Shown: positions 24,555-34,223, counted from the stretch's first letter. The stretch is DNA of 64,000 nucleotides from Geothrix edaphica (GCF_030268045.1 NZ_BSDC01000001.1:1364001-1428000); one strand, 5' to 3'. Translations and numbers: made by a program. The notes: generated by a model from the sequence alone, not told the origin.

Positions 24555-24563
24555 GGGGTGCTC

Positions 24564-25484
24564 CTAGCCTTTGGCCCGGGGATGGGCCTTCTCGTAGGTC
24601 CGGGCCAGTTCCTCCAGGCCCAGGTGAGTGTAGCGCTGCGTGGTGCTCAGGCTCGCATGCCCCAGCAGCTCCTGGATGGCCCGCAGATCCATGCCCCGGT
24701 TCAGCAGGTGAGTGGCGAAGCTGTGGCGCAGGGCATGGGGGCTCACGCGGGAGCGCACCGCCGCGGCCTCCAGGGCTGAGCGCAGCAGGGCGCGCACGCT
24801 GGTGGGCGTGAGCCGCCCGCCCCGCTGGTTGAGGAAGAGGGCCGGGCTCGGAGGCAGTTCCTTCTGGGCGAGGAAGGCGGACCGGAAGCCGAGGTAGGCC
24901 CCCAGGACCTCACCGGCCTGCAGGTGATAGGGCACCAGGCGCTCCTTGCGCCCCTTGCCCAGCACCCTCAGCGTGCGCTCGCCCGTCAGCAGGTCCTGGA
25001 GATCCAGGCCCACCAGCTCGGAGACGCGCAGGCCCGAAGCATAGAGCAGCTCCAGCAGGCAGGTCAGCCGTGCGGACGGGAAGTCCACGGCCGGCGGAAG
25101 ATCCAGCAGGGCCTGGCTCTCGCCCTCGGTGAGGAACGCGGGGAGCCGCTTGGGCTGCTTTGGATTCCGCAGGCCGGAGGCGGGGTTCTTCGAAATGCGC
25201 CGAGTCTCCCACAGCCAGCGGAAGAAGGTCCTGGCCGTGGAGAGAATGCGGGCCTGGCTGGCAGGGTCGAGGCCCCGGTCCCCCAGTTCCAGAGCGAAGC
25301 CGCGCACTGTGCGGGGGCTCACCTCCCAGCCGTTCCACTGACAGCGGACGGCGTGGTCCAGGAGCTTGTCCAGGTCGCCGCGCTGCGCGCGCGCGGTGTG
25401 CGGAGACACGCCACGGGCCTGCTGTTCCAGGTGGAAGGCCTGGATGCCCTCCCCCAGCGGTGCCGCGGCATTCCCTGCTACCAT
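24564..25484 (-). CDS. xerC: Tyrosine recombinase XerC/XerD
   Basis: A 306-aa site-specific recombinase with an N-terminal SAM-like core-binding domain (about 10-95) and a catalytic domain with the full set: Arg in A-S-G-L-R-V-S-E-L, Lys in G-K-G-R-K-E-R, H250-x-x-R253, H276 and the nucleophile Y285. Length and lack of extra domains fit the chromosome-dimer resolution enzyme. The frame is open to 25538; the ATG at 25484 is preferred from the protein start but no ribosome site is clear. Another enzyme of this class could also act on mobile elements in this genome. Confidence 0.9.
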   Translation of the reverse strand: MVAGNAAAPLGEGIQAFHLEQQARGVSPHTARAQRGDLDKLLDHAVRCQWNGWEVSPRTVRGFALELGDRGLDPASQARILSTARTFFRWLWETRRISKNPASGLRNPKQPKRLPAFLTEGESQALLDLPPAVDFPSARLTCLLELLYASGLRVSELVGLDLQDLLTGERTLRVLGKGRKERLVPYHLQAGEVLGAYLGFRSAFLAQKELPPSPALFLNQRGGRLTPTSVRALLRSALEAAAVRSRVSPHALRHSFATHLLNRGMDLRAIQELLGHASLSTTQRYTHLGLEELARTYEKAHPRAKG

Positions 25485-25515
25485 GTCCCCACATCCCCAA
25501 GTATCTGGAGTCATT

Positions 25516-27342
25516 GTGGCGCAGCCCATCGAGACCATTGCCCAGCTTTTCTATGCGGCAGCGGAGAGGAACCTGCCGGACGCGCTGGCTTCGAAGCGGA
25601 ACGGGGTCTACGTGCCCATCTCCCACGCGGAACTGGTGGCGCAGGTCGAGCGGCTGGCGCTGGCCATGGCCGCCCGGGGGGTCAAGACCGGGGACCACGT
25701 GGCCTTCATGTCCGAGAACCGCCCCGAGTGGGCCATCGCCGACTTCGCCTGCGCCATCCAGGGCGTTCCGGACGTCACCATCTACGCCACGCTGAACGGC
25801 GAACAGGCTGCCTTCATCCTCCGGGACAGCCAGGCCCGGTGGGTGCTCTGCTCGACCCGCGAGCAGCTGGACAAGGTCCTCGCGCACTGGGAGAGTCTGC
25901 CCGACCTGGAAGCCGCCGTGCTGATGGACGGGGACCTTCCCACAGGCACGGGCAGGAACCTGATGCTCTGGTCGGATCTCCAGCACGAGGGGGAGGCCAT
26001 GGAGTCCCGTCGCCCGGAGGTCCGCGCCTGGGGCGAGCGGCGGAAGGCCTCGGACATCCTCACCCTCATCTACACCTCCGGCACCACGGGCGATCCCAAG
26101 GGCGCCATCCTCACCCACGGCAACCTGGTGTCCAATGTCCTCGCGGGCCGGGCCACGGTGTCCAACATCACGGACAATGAGCGGGCCCTGAGCTTCCTGC
26201 CCCTCACCCACATCTTCGAGCGCATGGCCGGCCACTTCCTCTGGTTCCACGCCGGCGCCTCGATCTACTATGCCGAGAGCGTCGCCACCGTCGCCGCCGA
26301 CATGCTGGAAGTCCGCCCCACCCTCATGGCCTCGGTGCCCCGCATCTACGAGAAGATCTACGCCAAGATCTACGACACGGTCTCCGCGGGCAGCTTCATC
26401 AAGCGCCTGATCTTCCACTGGGCCATGCTGGCCGGCCGCCAGGCCGTCCCCTACCTGCTGAAGGGCCAGGAGCCCCCTTCCTGGAAGGGCCTGTGGTACC
26501 GCACGGCCAAGGCCATCGTCTTCGAGAAGATCCGCCAGAAGACCGGCGGCCGGATGAAGATCGCTGTCAGCGGCGGTGCCCCCCTGGGCGGGAAGATCAT
26601 GGAGTTCTTCTGGATCCTCGGCATCCCCATCCTCGAGGGCTACGGCCTGACGGAGACCAGCCCGATCATCACCGTGAACCGCTTCGGCGAGGTGATCCCC
26701 GGTTGTGTGGGACGCCCTCTCTACCAGGACTGGAACGGCCGCCCCTTCGTGAAGATCGCGGAGGATGGCGAGATCCTCTGCCAGGGCCCGAACATCATGC
26801 TGGGCTACTGGAACAACGAGAAGGCCACCCGGGAGGCCATCGACGAGGAGGGCTATTTCCACACCGGCGACATCGGGCACCTGGACGACCAGGGACGCCT
26901 CTACATCACGGACCGGAAGAAGGAGCTCATCGTCACCAGCGGCGGCAAGAAGGTCGCCCCGCAGCCCATCGAGAACCTGCTCAAGGTGGACAAGTACATC
27001 TCCCAGGCCGTGCTCATCGGCGACCAGCGGAACTTCATCAGCGCCCTCATCGTGCCGAACTTCGACAGCCTGGTCCGCTGGGCCGGCTACAAGAAGATCA
27101 CCTTCAAGAGCCACGCCGAGCTCATCCAGAATCCCCTGGTCTACGCGAAGATCGGCAGCCGCGTCGAGCGCGTCAACGAGCGCCTGTCGAACTATGAGCG
27201 CATCAAGAAGATGGTCCTGCTCGACGAGGAGATGACCCTGGAAGGTGGACAGCTCACCCCCTCGCTGAAGGTGAAGCGGCGGGTCGTCAATCAGATGTAC
27301 GCCGCCCAGATCGAGGGGATGTACCTGGAGCCCAAGGCCTGA
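25516..27342 (+). CDS. Long-chain acyl-CoA synthetase (AMP-forming)
   Basis: A 608-aa adenylate-forming ligase. The P-loop Y-T-S-G-T-T-G-D-P-K-G is near residue 187, G-Y-G-L-T-E-T-S-P near 374, and the hinge Y-I-T-D-R-K-K-E-L near 465; C-terminal length fits FadD15-type long-chain enzymes rather than acetyl-CoA synthetase. I prefer GTG 25516 (GGAG 5 nt upstream); an in-frame ATG at 25483 would overlap the xerC start. It probably activates fatty acids for lipid synthesis or oxidation. Confidence 0.9.
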   Translation: MAQPIETIAQLFYAAAERNLPDALASKRNGVYVPISHAELVAQVERLALAMAARGVKTGDHVAFMSENRPEWAIADFACAIQGVPDVTIYATLNGEQAAFILRDSQARWVLCSTREQLDKVLAHWESLPDLEAAVLMDGDLPTGTGRNLMLWSDLQHEGEAMESRRPEVRAWGERRKASDILTLIYTSGTTGDPKGAILTHGNLVSNVLAGRATVSNITDNERALSFLPLTHIFERMAGHFLWFHAGASIYYAESVATVAADMLEVRPTLMASVPRIYEKIYAKIYDTVSAGSFIKRLIFHWAMLAGRQAVPYLLKGQEPPSWKGLWYRTAKAIVFEKIRQKTGGRMKIAVSGGAPLGGKIMEFFWILGIPILEGYGLTETSPIITVNRFGEVIPGCVGRPLYQDWNGRPFVKIAEDGEILCQGPNIMLGYWNNEKATREAIDEEGYFHTGDIGHLDDQGRLYITDRKKELIVTSGGKKVAPQPIENLLKVDKYISQAVLIGDQRNFISALIVPNFDSLVRWAGYKKITFKSHAELIQNPLVYAKIGSRVERVNERLSNYERIKKMVLLDEEMTLEGGQLTPSLKVKRRVVNQMYAAQIEGMYLEPKA

Positions 27343-27349
27343 GCCGACC

Positions 27350-27856
27350 TCAGGCGCGACCCATCTTGGCCAGGTAGCGCCGCACCGCTTCCTGGGTCTC
27401 GGGCAGCTTCAATCCAGCCTCACCGGCAATCCGCATGGCATCGGCCACAGGCATGCCCTTGTCCAGCACCAGCCAGGGGCAGACGGCCGCGGCGGCGCGG
27501 TTCCCGTTGCTGCAGTGGACGAGCACCTTCGATCCCTTCGGCAGGTCCCGCAGGAGGGCCCTCAGGAAATCGAAATCCGCGGCCGGCGGCGTCTTGGTGA
27601 TGGCGTAGCGCTGGTAGTGGATCCCCAGGTCCTGCAGGCGGGAGGACTCGGACTCGCAGTCGAGGTTGGGTTCCTCATCCCGGCGGAGGTCGATGACATG
27701 GGTGATGTGCTCCTTCTTCATGGCGTCGCAGATCGCCAGGTTGGGCGCTCCCCGCAGGACAAAGATGCCGGAACGCACCTCCACGGCGTTCGGGATGGCC
27801 GATTCCCCGGCCTGGAGCACCAGGGCCGGGAGCAGCAGGAACAGAGTCCGAGACAT
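27350..27856 (-). CDS. Secreted DSP/beta-lactamase-hydrolase-like phosphatase
   Basis: A 168-aa protein with signal peptide (MSRTLFLLLPALVLQAGES). The mature part has a tyrosine-phosphatase-like fold pattern: V-I-D-L-R-R-D-E-E, then V-H-C-S-N-G-N-R-A-A-A, a C-x4-R loop as in the DUF442/BLH phosphatase family. Start at 27856 is fixed by GGAGG 5 nt upstream. Substrate unknown; an extracytoplasmic location is unusual for this fold but seen in other bacteria. Confidence 0.75.
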   Translation of the reverse strand: MSRTLFLLLPALVLQAGESAIPNAVEVRSGIFVLRGAPNLAICDAMKKEHITHVIDLRRDEEPNLDCESESSRLQDLGIHYQRYAITKTPPAADFDFLRALLRDLPKGSKVLVHCSNGNRAAAAVCPWLVLDKGMPVADAMRIAGEAGLKLPETQEAVRRYLAKMGRA

Positions 27857-27964
27857 GGAATCCTCCGCGACATCGCCTGGCGGGCCAGGCAGGTTCGCGG
27901 AGACCACCGGAGAGGCCATCGGCTGCGGAGCCAAGGCCCGGGCGGGCGGGTCTCCACACTCTTG

Positions 27965-27992
27965 AATGTAGGCCTTTGGGTCAGCTATTCAA
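27965..27992 (-). promoter_or_regulatory. Possible promoter of the phosphatase gene
   Basis: Minus-strand TTGAAT (27992-27987) and TACATT (27970-27965) are 16 bp apart. The region also holds an inverted TTGAAT/ATTCAA pair (27963-27968 and 27987-27992). Otherwise 27857-28001 contains no gene. Confidence 0.4.
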
Positions 27993-28001
27993 TGGACTGC
28001 G

Positions 28002-29372
28002 TCACACCGTCCTGGAAAAAGGCGTCTTGGCGCTGAGCTTTGCCAGGTAGGCGTCGAAGGGCTGCACCAGGTTGCGGACGAAGCGGCGGCCCAGATCGGT
28101 GATGAAGACGCCCTCGGGACGGACTTCCACGGTGCCCTGCGGCACTTCCTCCTGCAACTGGGCCACGGCATCGGCGAAGAGCACCGGGCCGTCCACGCCG
28201 AAGCGCTGCTTCAGGTCGTCCCACTTCAGCTCGAAGTGGCCCATGAGGTGGTGGATCACCCAGCGGCGGAGCTCATCGTCCTCGGACAGGCGGTGGCCCT
28301 TGTGGACCGCCAGATGGCCGTCCGTGATGCTGCGCTCCCACTTGGCGAGGATCTTCTCGTTCTGGGCATACACGCCGGCCACGTTGGAGATGGCGCTGGG
28401 GCCGAAGCCCACCAGGTCCGTACCCGCCTTCACGGCGTAGCCCATGAAGTTGCGGATGAGCTTCCCCTCCAGCACGGCCTTGGCCATGGGATCGTCGGGA
28501 TGGGCGAAGTGGTCCATGCCGATGGCCACGTAGCCCGCCTTCTCGAGGATGTCCGAGGCCAGCAGCAGCAGGTCCAGGCGCAGCTCGGGCGTGGGCAGCG
28601 TCTCCGCCGGGATGCTGCGCTGGAAGGGCATGATGCTGGGCAGATAGGCGAACCCGTAGATGGCCATGCGGTCCGGCGACAGCTCCAGCGTGGATTCCAG
28701 CGTGCGGCGGAAGGTGTCCATGGTCTGGCCCGGCAGGCCGTAGACCAGGTCCAGGTTCACGCCTTCGAAGCCCAGGTCCCGGCACTGGCGCATGGCCGTG
28801 AGGGTGTGGTCCCAGGTCTGGCCGCGGGTGATGAGGGCCTGCACGTTCTCGTCCAGGTCCTGCACGCCGAAGGAGACGCGGTTGAAGCCCATCTCGCGCA
28901 GGGCCGGCAACTGGTCCGGCTCCAGGAAGGTGGGATCCACCTCGATGGCGATCTCGGCCCCGGGCTGGAACTCGAAGCGCTCCTTGAACAGGTTGAAGGT
29001 GCGCTTGAGGTCCGCCGCGTTCAGGTAGGTGGGCGTGCCGCCGCCCCAGTGCAGCTGCAGGGCCTTGCGGCGGTCCTTCAGGCGGGAGCAGACCAGGTCC
29101 AGCTCCTTGGTCACTGCCGCCAGGTAGGCCTCCACGGGATCGTACTGGGGGCTCACCACCACGTTGCAGCCGCAGTAGGCGCAGCGCCGGGGACAGAACG
29201 GAATGTGCAGGTAGAGCGACAGGGCCTCGTCCTTCCGGGCGTTGGCCCGTTCTAGGGCCGAGAGGACCTCGGGCTCCGGGAAGTCGTCCGACCAGACCGG
29301 CGGCATGGGATAGCCGGTGTAGCGCGGGCCAGGACGGTCGTAGCGGCGGATGAGATCGGCGAGCTGGTTCAT
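28002..29372 (-). CDS. hemN: Oxygen-independent coproporphyrinogen III oxidase
   Basis: A 456-aa radical SAM enzyme that converts coproporphyrinogen III to protoporphyrinogen IX without oxygen. The cluster motif is C60-P-R-R-C64-A-Y-C67-G-C69, the C-x3-C-x2-C-x-C form that marks true HemN (not the HemW-like chaperones). H-W-G-G-G-T-P-T-Y and G-F-G-P-S-A-I-S follow. Length equals E. coli HemN. Last gene of the heme operon; its ATG overlaps the hemE stop (ATGA). Confidence 0.95.
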   Translation of the reverse strand: MNQLADLIRRYDRPGPRYTGYPMPPVWSDDFPEPEVLSALERANARKDEALSLYLHIPFCPRRCAYCGCNVVVSPQYDPVEAYLAAVTKELDLVCSRLKDRRKALQLHWGGGTPTYLNAADLKRTFNLFKERFEFQPGAEIAIEVDPTFLEPDQLPALREMGFNRVSFGVQDLDENVQALITRGQTWDHTLTAMRQCRDLGFEGVNLDLVYGLPGQTMDTFRRTLESTLELSPDRMAIYGFAYLPSIMPFQRSIPAETLPTPELRLDLLLLASDILEKAGYVAIGMDHFAHPDDPMAKAVLEGKLIRNFMGYAVKAGTDLVGFGPSAISNVAGVYAQNEKILAKWERSITDGHLAVHKGHRLSEDDELRRWVIHHLMGHFELKWDDLKQRFGVDGPVLFADAVAQLQEEVPQGTVEVRPEGVFITDLGRRFVRNLVQPFDAYLAKLSAKTPFSRTV

Positions 29373-30358
29373 GCCTTCACCTCGTCAAGGACGGCGGCCA
29401 CCACCGCGGGGTCGGTCTCGGGCGTAAGCCCGTGGCCCAGATTGAAGATGTGGGGGTGGCCCTTCATGGCATCCACGATGGCCCGGGCCTTCCGCTTGGC
29501 CGTGTCGGCGCCTGCCAGCAGGGCCACGGGATCGAGGTTGCCCTGGAGCACCATCTTGGGGAAGCGGCGCCGGGCCTCGCTGATGGGCACCTGCCAGGGC
29601 ACGGCCAGGCCCTTGCAGGGCAGGTTGTTCAATGAATCCGGCAGGTAGCCGGTGCGGGCGAAGAATAGCGTGGGCGCGGCCGTCACCTGGGAAAGCGTGC
29701 GCTCCACGGAAGGCAGGGCGAAGGTCGCGTAGTCGTCGGCGTCCAGCTCACCGGCCCAGGTGTCGAAGAGCTGCACGCCCTGGGCGCCGGCCTCGATGTG
29801 CAGGTTGAGCAGGCGGGCCGCGGCGTCCGCGAGCTTGTCCATCCACTTCTGGGCCAGCACGGGATTCTGGTGGATGAAGGCCTTGGCCTTCGCCCAGCTC
29901 TTGCTGCCCTTCCCTTCGATGCCGTAGGCCAGCAGGGTCCAGGGGGCCCCGGCGAAACCGAGCATCGTGACCTTCTCGGGCAGGTTCGCCTTCACCTTGC
30001 GGATGGCATTGCAGACCGGCTCGAAGACCTTCTCGTCCAGGGGTCGGTTGATGTCGATCTGGTCCAGTGTCTTGCCGATGCGGGGCCCGCCCTCGGGGAT
30101 CGTCACCTCGCAGCCCAGGGCATCCAGGATCACCAGGATGTCGCTGAAGATGATCGCGCCATCGATCTGCGGGAACCGCCGGATGGGCTGCAGCGTCACC
30201 TCCGCGGCCAGGTCCGAGTCGTTGAGCAGCTGCTCGAACGTGACCTTGGCCCGCACCTCGCGGTACTCCGGCAGGAAGCGCCCGGCCTGGCGCATGAACC
30301 ACACCGGGGGCTTGTCGAGGGCTTCGCCGTTCAGGACGCGGAGGAGGGGCTGGGTCAT
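29369..30358 (-). CDS. hemE: Uroporphyrinogen decarboxylase
   Basis: A 329-aa enzyme with the signature W-F-M-R-Q-A-G-R-F-L-P-E-Y-R near the N-terminus, I-I-F-S-D-I-L-V-I near 70 and the C-terminal H-G-L-T-P-E-T-D. It removes four carboxyls from uroporphyrinogen III. I take the ATG at 30358 (a GTG precedes it). It follows hemL after about 70 bp, the only real gap in the operon; a TATAC stretch there could be an internal promoter. Confidence 0.96.
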   Translation of the reverse strand: MTQPLLRVLNGEALDKPPVWFMRQAGRFLPEYREVRAKVTFEQLLNDSDLAAEVTLQPIRRFPQIDGAIIFSDILVILDALGCEVTIPEGGPRIGKTLDQIDINRPLDEKVFEPVCNAIRKVKANLPEKVTMLGFAGAPWTLLAYGIEGKGSKSWAKAKAFIHQNPVLAQKWMDKLADAAARLLNLHIEAGAQGVQLFDTWAGELDADDYATFALPSVERTLSQVTAAPTLFFARTGYLPDSLNNLPCKGLAVPWQVPISEARRRFPKMVLQGNLDPVALLAGADTAKRKARAIVDAMKGHPHIFNLGHGLTPETDPAVVAAVLDEVKA

Positions 30359-30431
30359 CACATCACCGGGTATATGTCATCACAGAAAACCACGGAGGCG
30401 CCGGCGAATCGTCCGCCCGCGCCCCGGAACA

Positions 30432-31688
30432 TCAGGCGAAATCCTTGGCCACGGCGGCCACGGCCTGCTGGAAGTGGGCCAGCTCGGGCTCGCCGTGGGC
30501 GGCGCCGAGGAAGGCCACTTCGTAGCCGCTGGGCGGCAGGTAGACGCCCTGGCCCAGCAGGGCCTTGTGCAGGCGGTTGAAGGTGCTGATGGCCTCACCC
30601 TTCACCGCGTCGCTGCGGCGGACGCCGTCCTGGAACAGGGGCCAGAGCAGGCTGCCGTAGCGGGGGCAGTGGAGGCCGGGGATGGTCTCGAAGGCCGCGG
30701 CCCACTTGGCGGCGTTGGCTTCCAGTCCCGCGTAGAAGGCGGGCGTCAGCTTCTCCATGGTGGCGAGGCCGGCGGCCATGGCCACGGGGTTGCCCGACAG
30801 CGTGCCCGCCTGGTAGACCGGTCCGTCCGGCGCGACCACGCCCATGATGTCCTTGCGACCGCCGTAGAGGCCCACGGGCATGCCGCCGCCGATGATCTTG
30901 CCGTAGGTGGCCAGGTCCGGCGTGATGCCCAGGCGCTCCGCCGCGCCGCCGGGGGCCACGCGGAAGCCGCTGATGACCTCGTCGAAGATGAGGACCACGC
31001 CGTACTGGGTGCAGAGCTCGCGCAGGCGCTTGAGGAACTCGGGACGCTGGAGCAGCAGGCCGTTGTTGGCGGGGATGGGCTCGATGATGGCTGCGGCCAG
31101 CTCGTTCCCGATCTCCGCGAAGGTGCGCTCCAGGGTCTCCAGGTCGTCCAGCGTCACCACCGAGGTCAGTTCGGCGATGCCCTTGGGCACGCCGGCACTG
31201 GTGGGGGCGCCGAAGGTGACGAGGCCGGAACCGGCCTTCACCAGCAGGCCATCGCTGTGGCCGTGGTAGCAGCCCTCGAACTTCAGGATGCGGTCCCGGC
31301 CCGTGAAGCCGCGGGCGGCGCGCAGGGCGGACATGACGGCTTCCGTGCCCGAGGACACGAAGCGCATCTTCTCCACGAAGGGCACCATCTCCTTGATCTT
31401 GCGGGCCAGGGCCAGCTCGCGGCGGCTGGGGGCGCCGAAGGTGAGGCCCTCCTGCATGGACTCGGTCACGGCCGCCAGGATGTCGGGGTGGGCGTGGCCC
31501 AGGATCAGCGGGCCCCAGGACATGCAGAGGTCGAGGAAGCGCTGGCCGTCCTCGTCCTCGAACCAGGCGCCCGAGGCCTTCTTGAAGAACTTGGGCGTGC
31601 CGCCCACGGCCCGGAAGGCCCGCACGGGGCTGGAGACGCCACCGGGGAAGTGGGTGAGAGCTTCCTGGAAGAGGGTGTCGTTGCTCAC
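30432..31688 (-). CDS. hemL: Glutamate-1-semialdehyde 2,1-aminomutase
   Basis: A 418-aa PLP enzyme that makes 5-aminolevulinate from glutamate-1-semialdehyde. F-P-G-G-V-S-S-P-V-R-A-F near the start, G-T-E-A-V-M-S-A-L-R, F-E-G-C-Y-H-G-H and the PLP lysine in T-Y-G-K-I-I-G-G-G-M-P-V-G (near residue 265) are conserved. Starts at GTG 31688 overlapping the hemB stop (GTGA). With hemA it defines the C5 route. Confidence 0.96.
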   Translation of the reverse strand: MSNDTLFQEALTHFPGGVSSPVRAFRAVGGTPKFFKKASGAWFEDEDGQRFLDLCMSWGPLILGHAHPDILAAVTESMQEGLTFGAPSRRELALARKIKEMVPFVEKMRFVSSGTEAVMSALRAARGFTGRDRILKFEGCYHGHSDGLLVKAGSGLVTFGAPTSAGVPKGIAELTSVVTLDDLETLERTFAEIGNELAAAIIEPIPANNGLLLQRPEFLKRLRELCTQYGVVLIFDEVISGFRVAPGGAAERLGITPDLATYGKIIGGGMPVGLYGGRKDIMGVVAPDGPVYQAGTLSGNPVAMAAGLATMEKLTPAFYAGLEANAAKWAAAFETIPGLHCPRYGSLLWPLFQDGVRRSDAVKGEAISTFNRLHKALLGQGVYLPPSGYEVAFLGAAHGEPELAHFQQAVAAVAKDFA

Positions 31689-32662
31689 GAGATCCAGCCT
31701 TTCTCCACGGCCTCGCGGCCGGCGTAGGTGACGATCATGTCGGCGCCGGCGCGCCGGATGGCGATGAGGTGCTCGTACATCAGCTGGTCCCCGTTCACCC
31801 AGCCGAGGCGGTCGGCGGCCTTGACGCTGCTGAACTCGCTGGACACGTGGTAGGCGCAGATGGGCGCCAGCGTGGCCTGGCGGAGGCGCCAGATGAGGTC
31901 CAGGTTCGGCAGGGCGGGCTTGACCATGAGCATGTCCGCGCCCTCCTCGATGTCGAGCAGCGCGTCGCGCAGGCCTTCGCGGGCGTTGCGGGGGTCCATC
32001 TGGTAGGTCTTGCGGTCGCCGAACTTGGGGCTGCTGTGGGCGGCCTCGCGGAAGGGTCCGTAGTAGGCGCCGGAGTGCTTGATGGCGTAGCAGAGGATGC
32101 TGGTCTGGGTGAAGCCGTTCTTGTCCAGGAGCTCGCGGATGGCGCCGGCCCGGCCGTCCATCATGTCGCTGGGGGAGGCCACGTCGGCGCCCGCCTCGGC
32201 GTGCCGAAGGGCCATCTCCGCCAGGATGGGCAGGGTCTCGTCGTTCTGCACCACGCCGTTCTCGTCCACCAGGCCACAGTGGCCATGGCTGGTGCAGCCG
32301 CAGAGGCAGACGTCCGTCATGACGATGAGGTCCGAGCCGAAGGCCTTCTTCAGCGCCTTCACGGCCACGGGCACCACGCCGTTGTGGTCGCAGGCGTAGC
32401 GGGCATCGGGCGTCTTGGAGGTATCGTCCGGCACACCGAAGAGCAGCACACTGGAGAGGCCCTTCTTCAGGTCCTTCTCCACCTGGCGCAGCGTCTCCTC
32501 CACGCCGGCGTTGACGATGCCCGGCATGCTGGCGATCTCGGTGCTGCCGGCCTGGGGCACCACGAAGTGGGGCTGGATGAGATGGCGCGGGCGGAGGTCC
32601 GTTTCGGCGACCAGGTTGCGCATGGCGGCGCTGGTGCGGAGGCGGCGGGAGCGGTTCAGCAT
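31685..32662 (-). CDS. hemB: Delta-aminolevulinic acid dehydratase (porphobilinogen synthase)
   Basis: A 325-aa enzyme. The metal site reads D-V-C-L-C-G-C-T-S-H-G-H-C-G (about residues 117-130), the cysteine-rich zinc-dependent form. Schiff-base lysines lie in Y-A-I-K-H-S-G-A and M-V-K-P-A. The frame is open upstream but ATG 32662 with GGAGGAG 7 nt upstream gives the family N-terminus. It overlaps the end of hemD by 7 nt. Confidence 0.96.
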   Translation of the reverse strand: MLNRSRRLRTSAAMRNLVAETDLRPRHLIQPHFVVPQAGSTEIASMPGIVNAGVEETLRQVEKDLKKGLSSVLLFGVPDDTSKTPDARYACDHNGVVPVAVKALKKAFGSDLIVMTDVCLCGCTSHGHCGLVDENGVVQNDETLPILAEMALRHAEAGADVASPSDMMDGRAGAIRELLDKNGFTQTSILCYAIKHSGAYYGPFREAAHSSPKFGDRKTYQMDPRNAREGLRDALLDIEEGADMLMVKPALPNLDLIWRLRQATLAPICAYHVSSEFSSVKAADRLGWVNGDQLMYEHLIAIRRAGADMIVTYAGREAVEKGWIS

Positions 32663-33348
32663 GGGGACTCCTCCTTGTTCAGGTGTTGCGCGAGCATGGC
32701 CCAGAGCAGGCCGGGCTTCGGTTCGCAGTAGGCGTGGGCGGGCGCCCCGGCCCGCGCGAAGGCCTGGGCCGTGGCCTCGCCCCAGGCGAAGCGCTGCACG
32801 GCATGGGCGATGGGAGCCAGGATCTCCGCCTGCAGCGGGCTCAGGGCCAGGACCCCCTCCACCTCTGGCAGGGCCGGGAAGGGATCCTGCGCGACCTCGC
32901 GGTGGGTCACCCAGGGGTGGATCCGCCAGTCCGTCCCCCTGGCCACCACCTCGAGGAACTCCCGGCTCCGCTCGCCCCGGGCCAGGATGAAGTCGCCACC
33001 CCCGGGATACCGGGTCTGCAGAAGGCTCCAAAGTGCCTCGGCCCTGGCTTCGGCGGGAAGATGGATCTCCAGGTCCTCGCGGCCCAGCGCATCCGCCGTA
33101 CCGGCGCCCTGGAGCAGGCAGACCATCCCACCCGGGAGGGCGGGGGCCGCCACCTTGGCCCCAGCCGGGCTCAGGGCCACGAAGGCGCTGACAGCCTCGA
33201 AAGGCATCGGGGGCGGGTTGGAGGTGATCTTGAGGCTGGTGAACGCGTACGGCACAGGCTCCCAGCCCGCCTTGCGCGCGGTGTCCGCCAGCGGGTGCTG
33301 GGCGGGCCGGGCCAGGGCCAGGCGCGGGAGCGGAACCGCCGCGGTCAT
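32656..33348 (-). CDS. hemD: Uroporphyrinogen-III synthase
   Basis: A 230-aa protein. HemD sequences are poorly conserved; the call rests on size, an N-terminal L-A-L-A-R-P-A-Q start, S-L-K-I-T-S-N-P-P-P, the G-x-G-T-A-D-A-L motif, A-L-S-P-L-Q-A in the second half and its exact place between hemC and hemB. It closes hydroxymethylbilane into uroporphyrinogen III. Start overlaps the hemC stop (ATGA). Confidence 0.82.
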   Translation of the reverse strand: MTAAVPLPRLALARPAQHPLADTARKAGWEPVPYAFTSLKITSNPPPMPFEAVSAFVALSPAGAKVAAPALPGGMVCLLQGAGTADALGREDLEIHLPAEARAEALWSLLQTRYPGGGDFILARGERSREFLEVVARGTDWRIHPWVTHREVAQDPFPALPEVEGVLALSPLQAEILAPIAHAVQRFAWGEATAQAFARAGAPAHAYCEPKPGLLWAMLAQHLNKEESPC

Positions 33349-34223
33349 GAGAGGCCGATGCCCTGGAGGACGGTCTTCAGGAGGAGAGCGTCATCCGTGC
33401 CCCGGGCCTCGGCCCGGCGGAGTTCCCCATCTGGCGCATAGGCCGCCCGAAGCAGCAGGCTGCCGTCCGCTTGGGGGGTTGCCAGGGCGCCCAGGGGCTG
33501 CTGGCAGCCCCCGCCGATGCCGGCCAGCACCCGGCGCTCGAGGGTGACGCAGCGGGCGGTCATGGTGTCGTGGAGTTCTGCCAGGGCCTCGATCAGGTCG
33601 GGACGGTCCGCCCGCGCCTCCGCCAGGAGAGCCCCCTGCCCTGGTGCCGAGGGCAGCTCTTCCGGCGTCAGGGGCCGCACGGTGAGGCCCGCCAGGTCCA
33701 GCCCCAGGCGCTTCAAGCCCGCGGCGGCCAGCAGGGTCGCGTGGAGGGGCGCCTCGCGCAGGACCCCATCCCTCACCCGCTGGAGGCGGGTCTGCACGTT
33801 GCCGCGGATCCAGGTGAAGCGGGCCTTGGGGAACAGCTGGCTCAGGACCCGCTCCCGGCGCACGGCGCTGGTGCCGATGGTGAGGTCCTCGGGCGCGTCG
33901 GGGCGCATCACCAGCCAGTCGGAGGGATCCTCCCGCTTGGGGATGCAGGCCGAGACGATGCCCGCGGGCCGCTCCAGGGACACGTCCTTGAGGCTGTGGA
34001 TGAGGAGGTCGGCGGCCCCCGCAGCCATGGCGTCTTCCAGTTCCTTGGTGAAGAACCCGCCGCCCACCTGCTTGTCCAGGGGCCCTTGCAGCCACTGGTC
34101 GCCGGAGGTGGAGAACTTGCGCCACGAGACCTCGTAGCCCTTCGATTCCAGGAACCTCACCAGGGGCTCGGCCTGGCCCACGGCCAGAGCGGATCCGCGG
34201 GTGGCGACGGTCACGTGCTTCAT
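33345..34223 (-). CDS. hemC: Porphobilinogen deaminase (hydroxymethylbilane synthase)
   Basis: A 292-aa enzyme. V-A-T-R-G-S-A-L-A-V-G-Q-A near the start, H-S-L-K-D-V near 82, G-T-S-A-V-R-R near 125 and the dipyrromethane cofactor cysteine in G-G-G-C-Q-Q-P-L-G near 240 are present. It assembles four porphobilinogens. Start overlaps the hemA stop (ATGA). Confidence 0.95.
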   Translation of the reverse strand: MKHVTVATRGSALAVGQAEPLVRFLESKGYEVSWRKFSTSGDQWLQGPLDKQVGGGFFTKELEDAMAAGAADLLIHSLKDVSLERPAGIVSACIPKREDPSDWLVMRPDAPEDLTIGTSAVRRERVLSQLFPKARFTWIRGNVQTRLQRVRDGVLREAPLHATLLAAAGLKRLGLDLAGLTVRPLTPEELPSAPGQGALLAEARADRPDLIEALAELHDTMTARCVTLERRVLAGIGGGCQQPLGALATPQADGSLLLRAAYAPDGELRRAEARGTDDALLLKTVLQGIGLS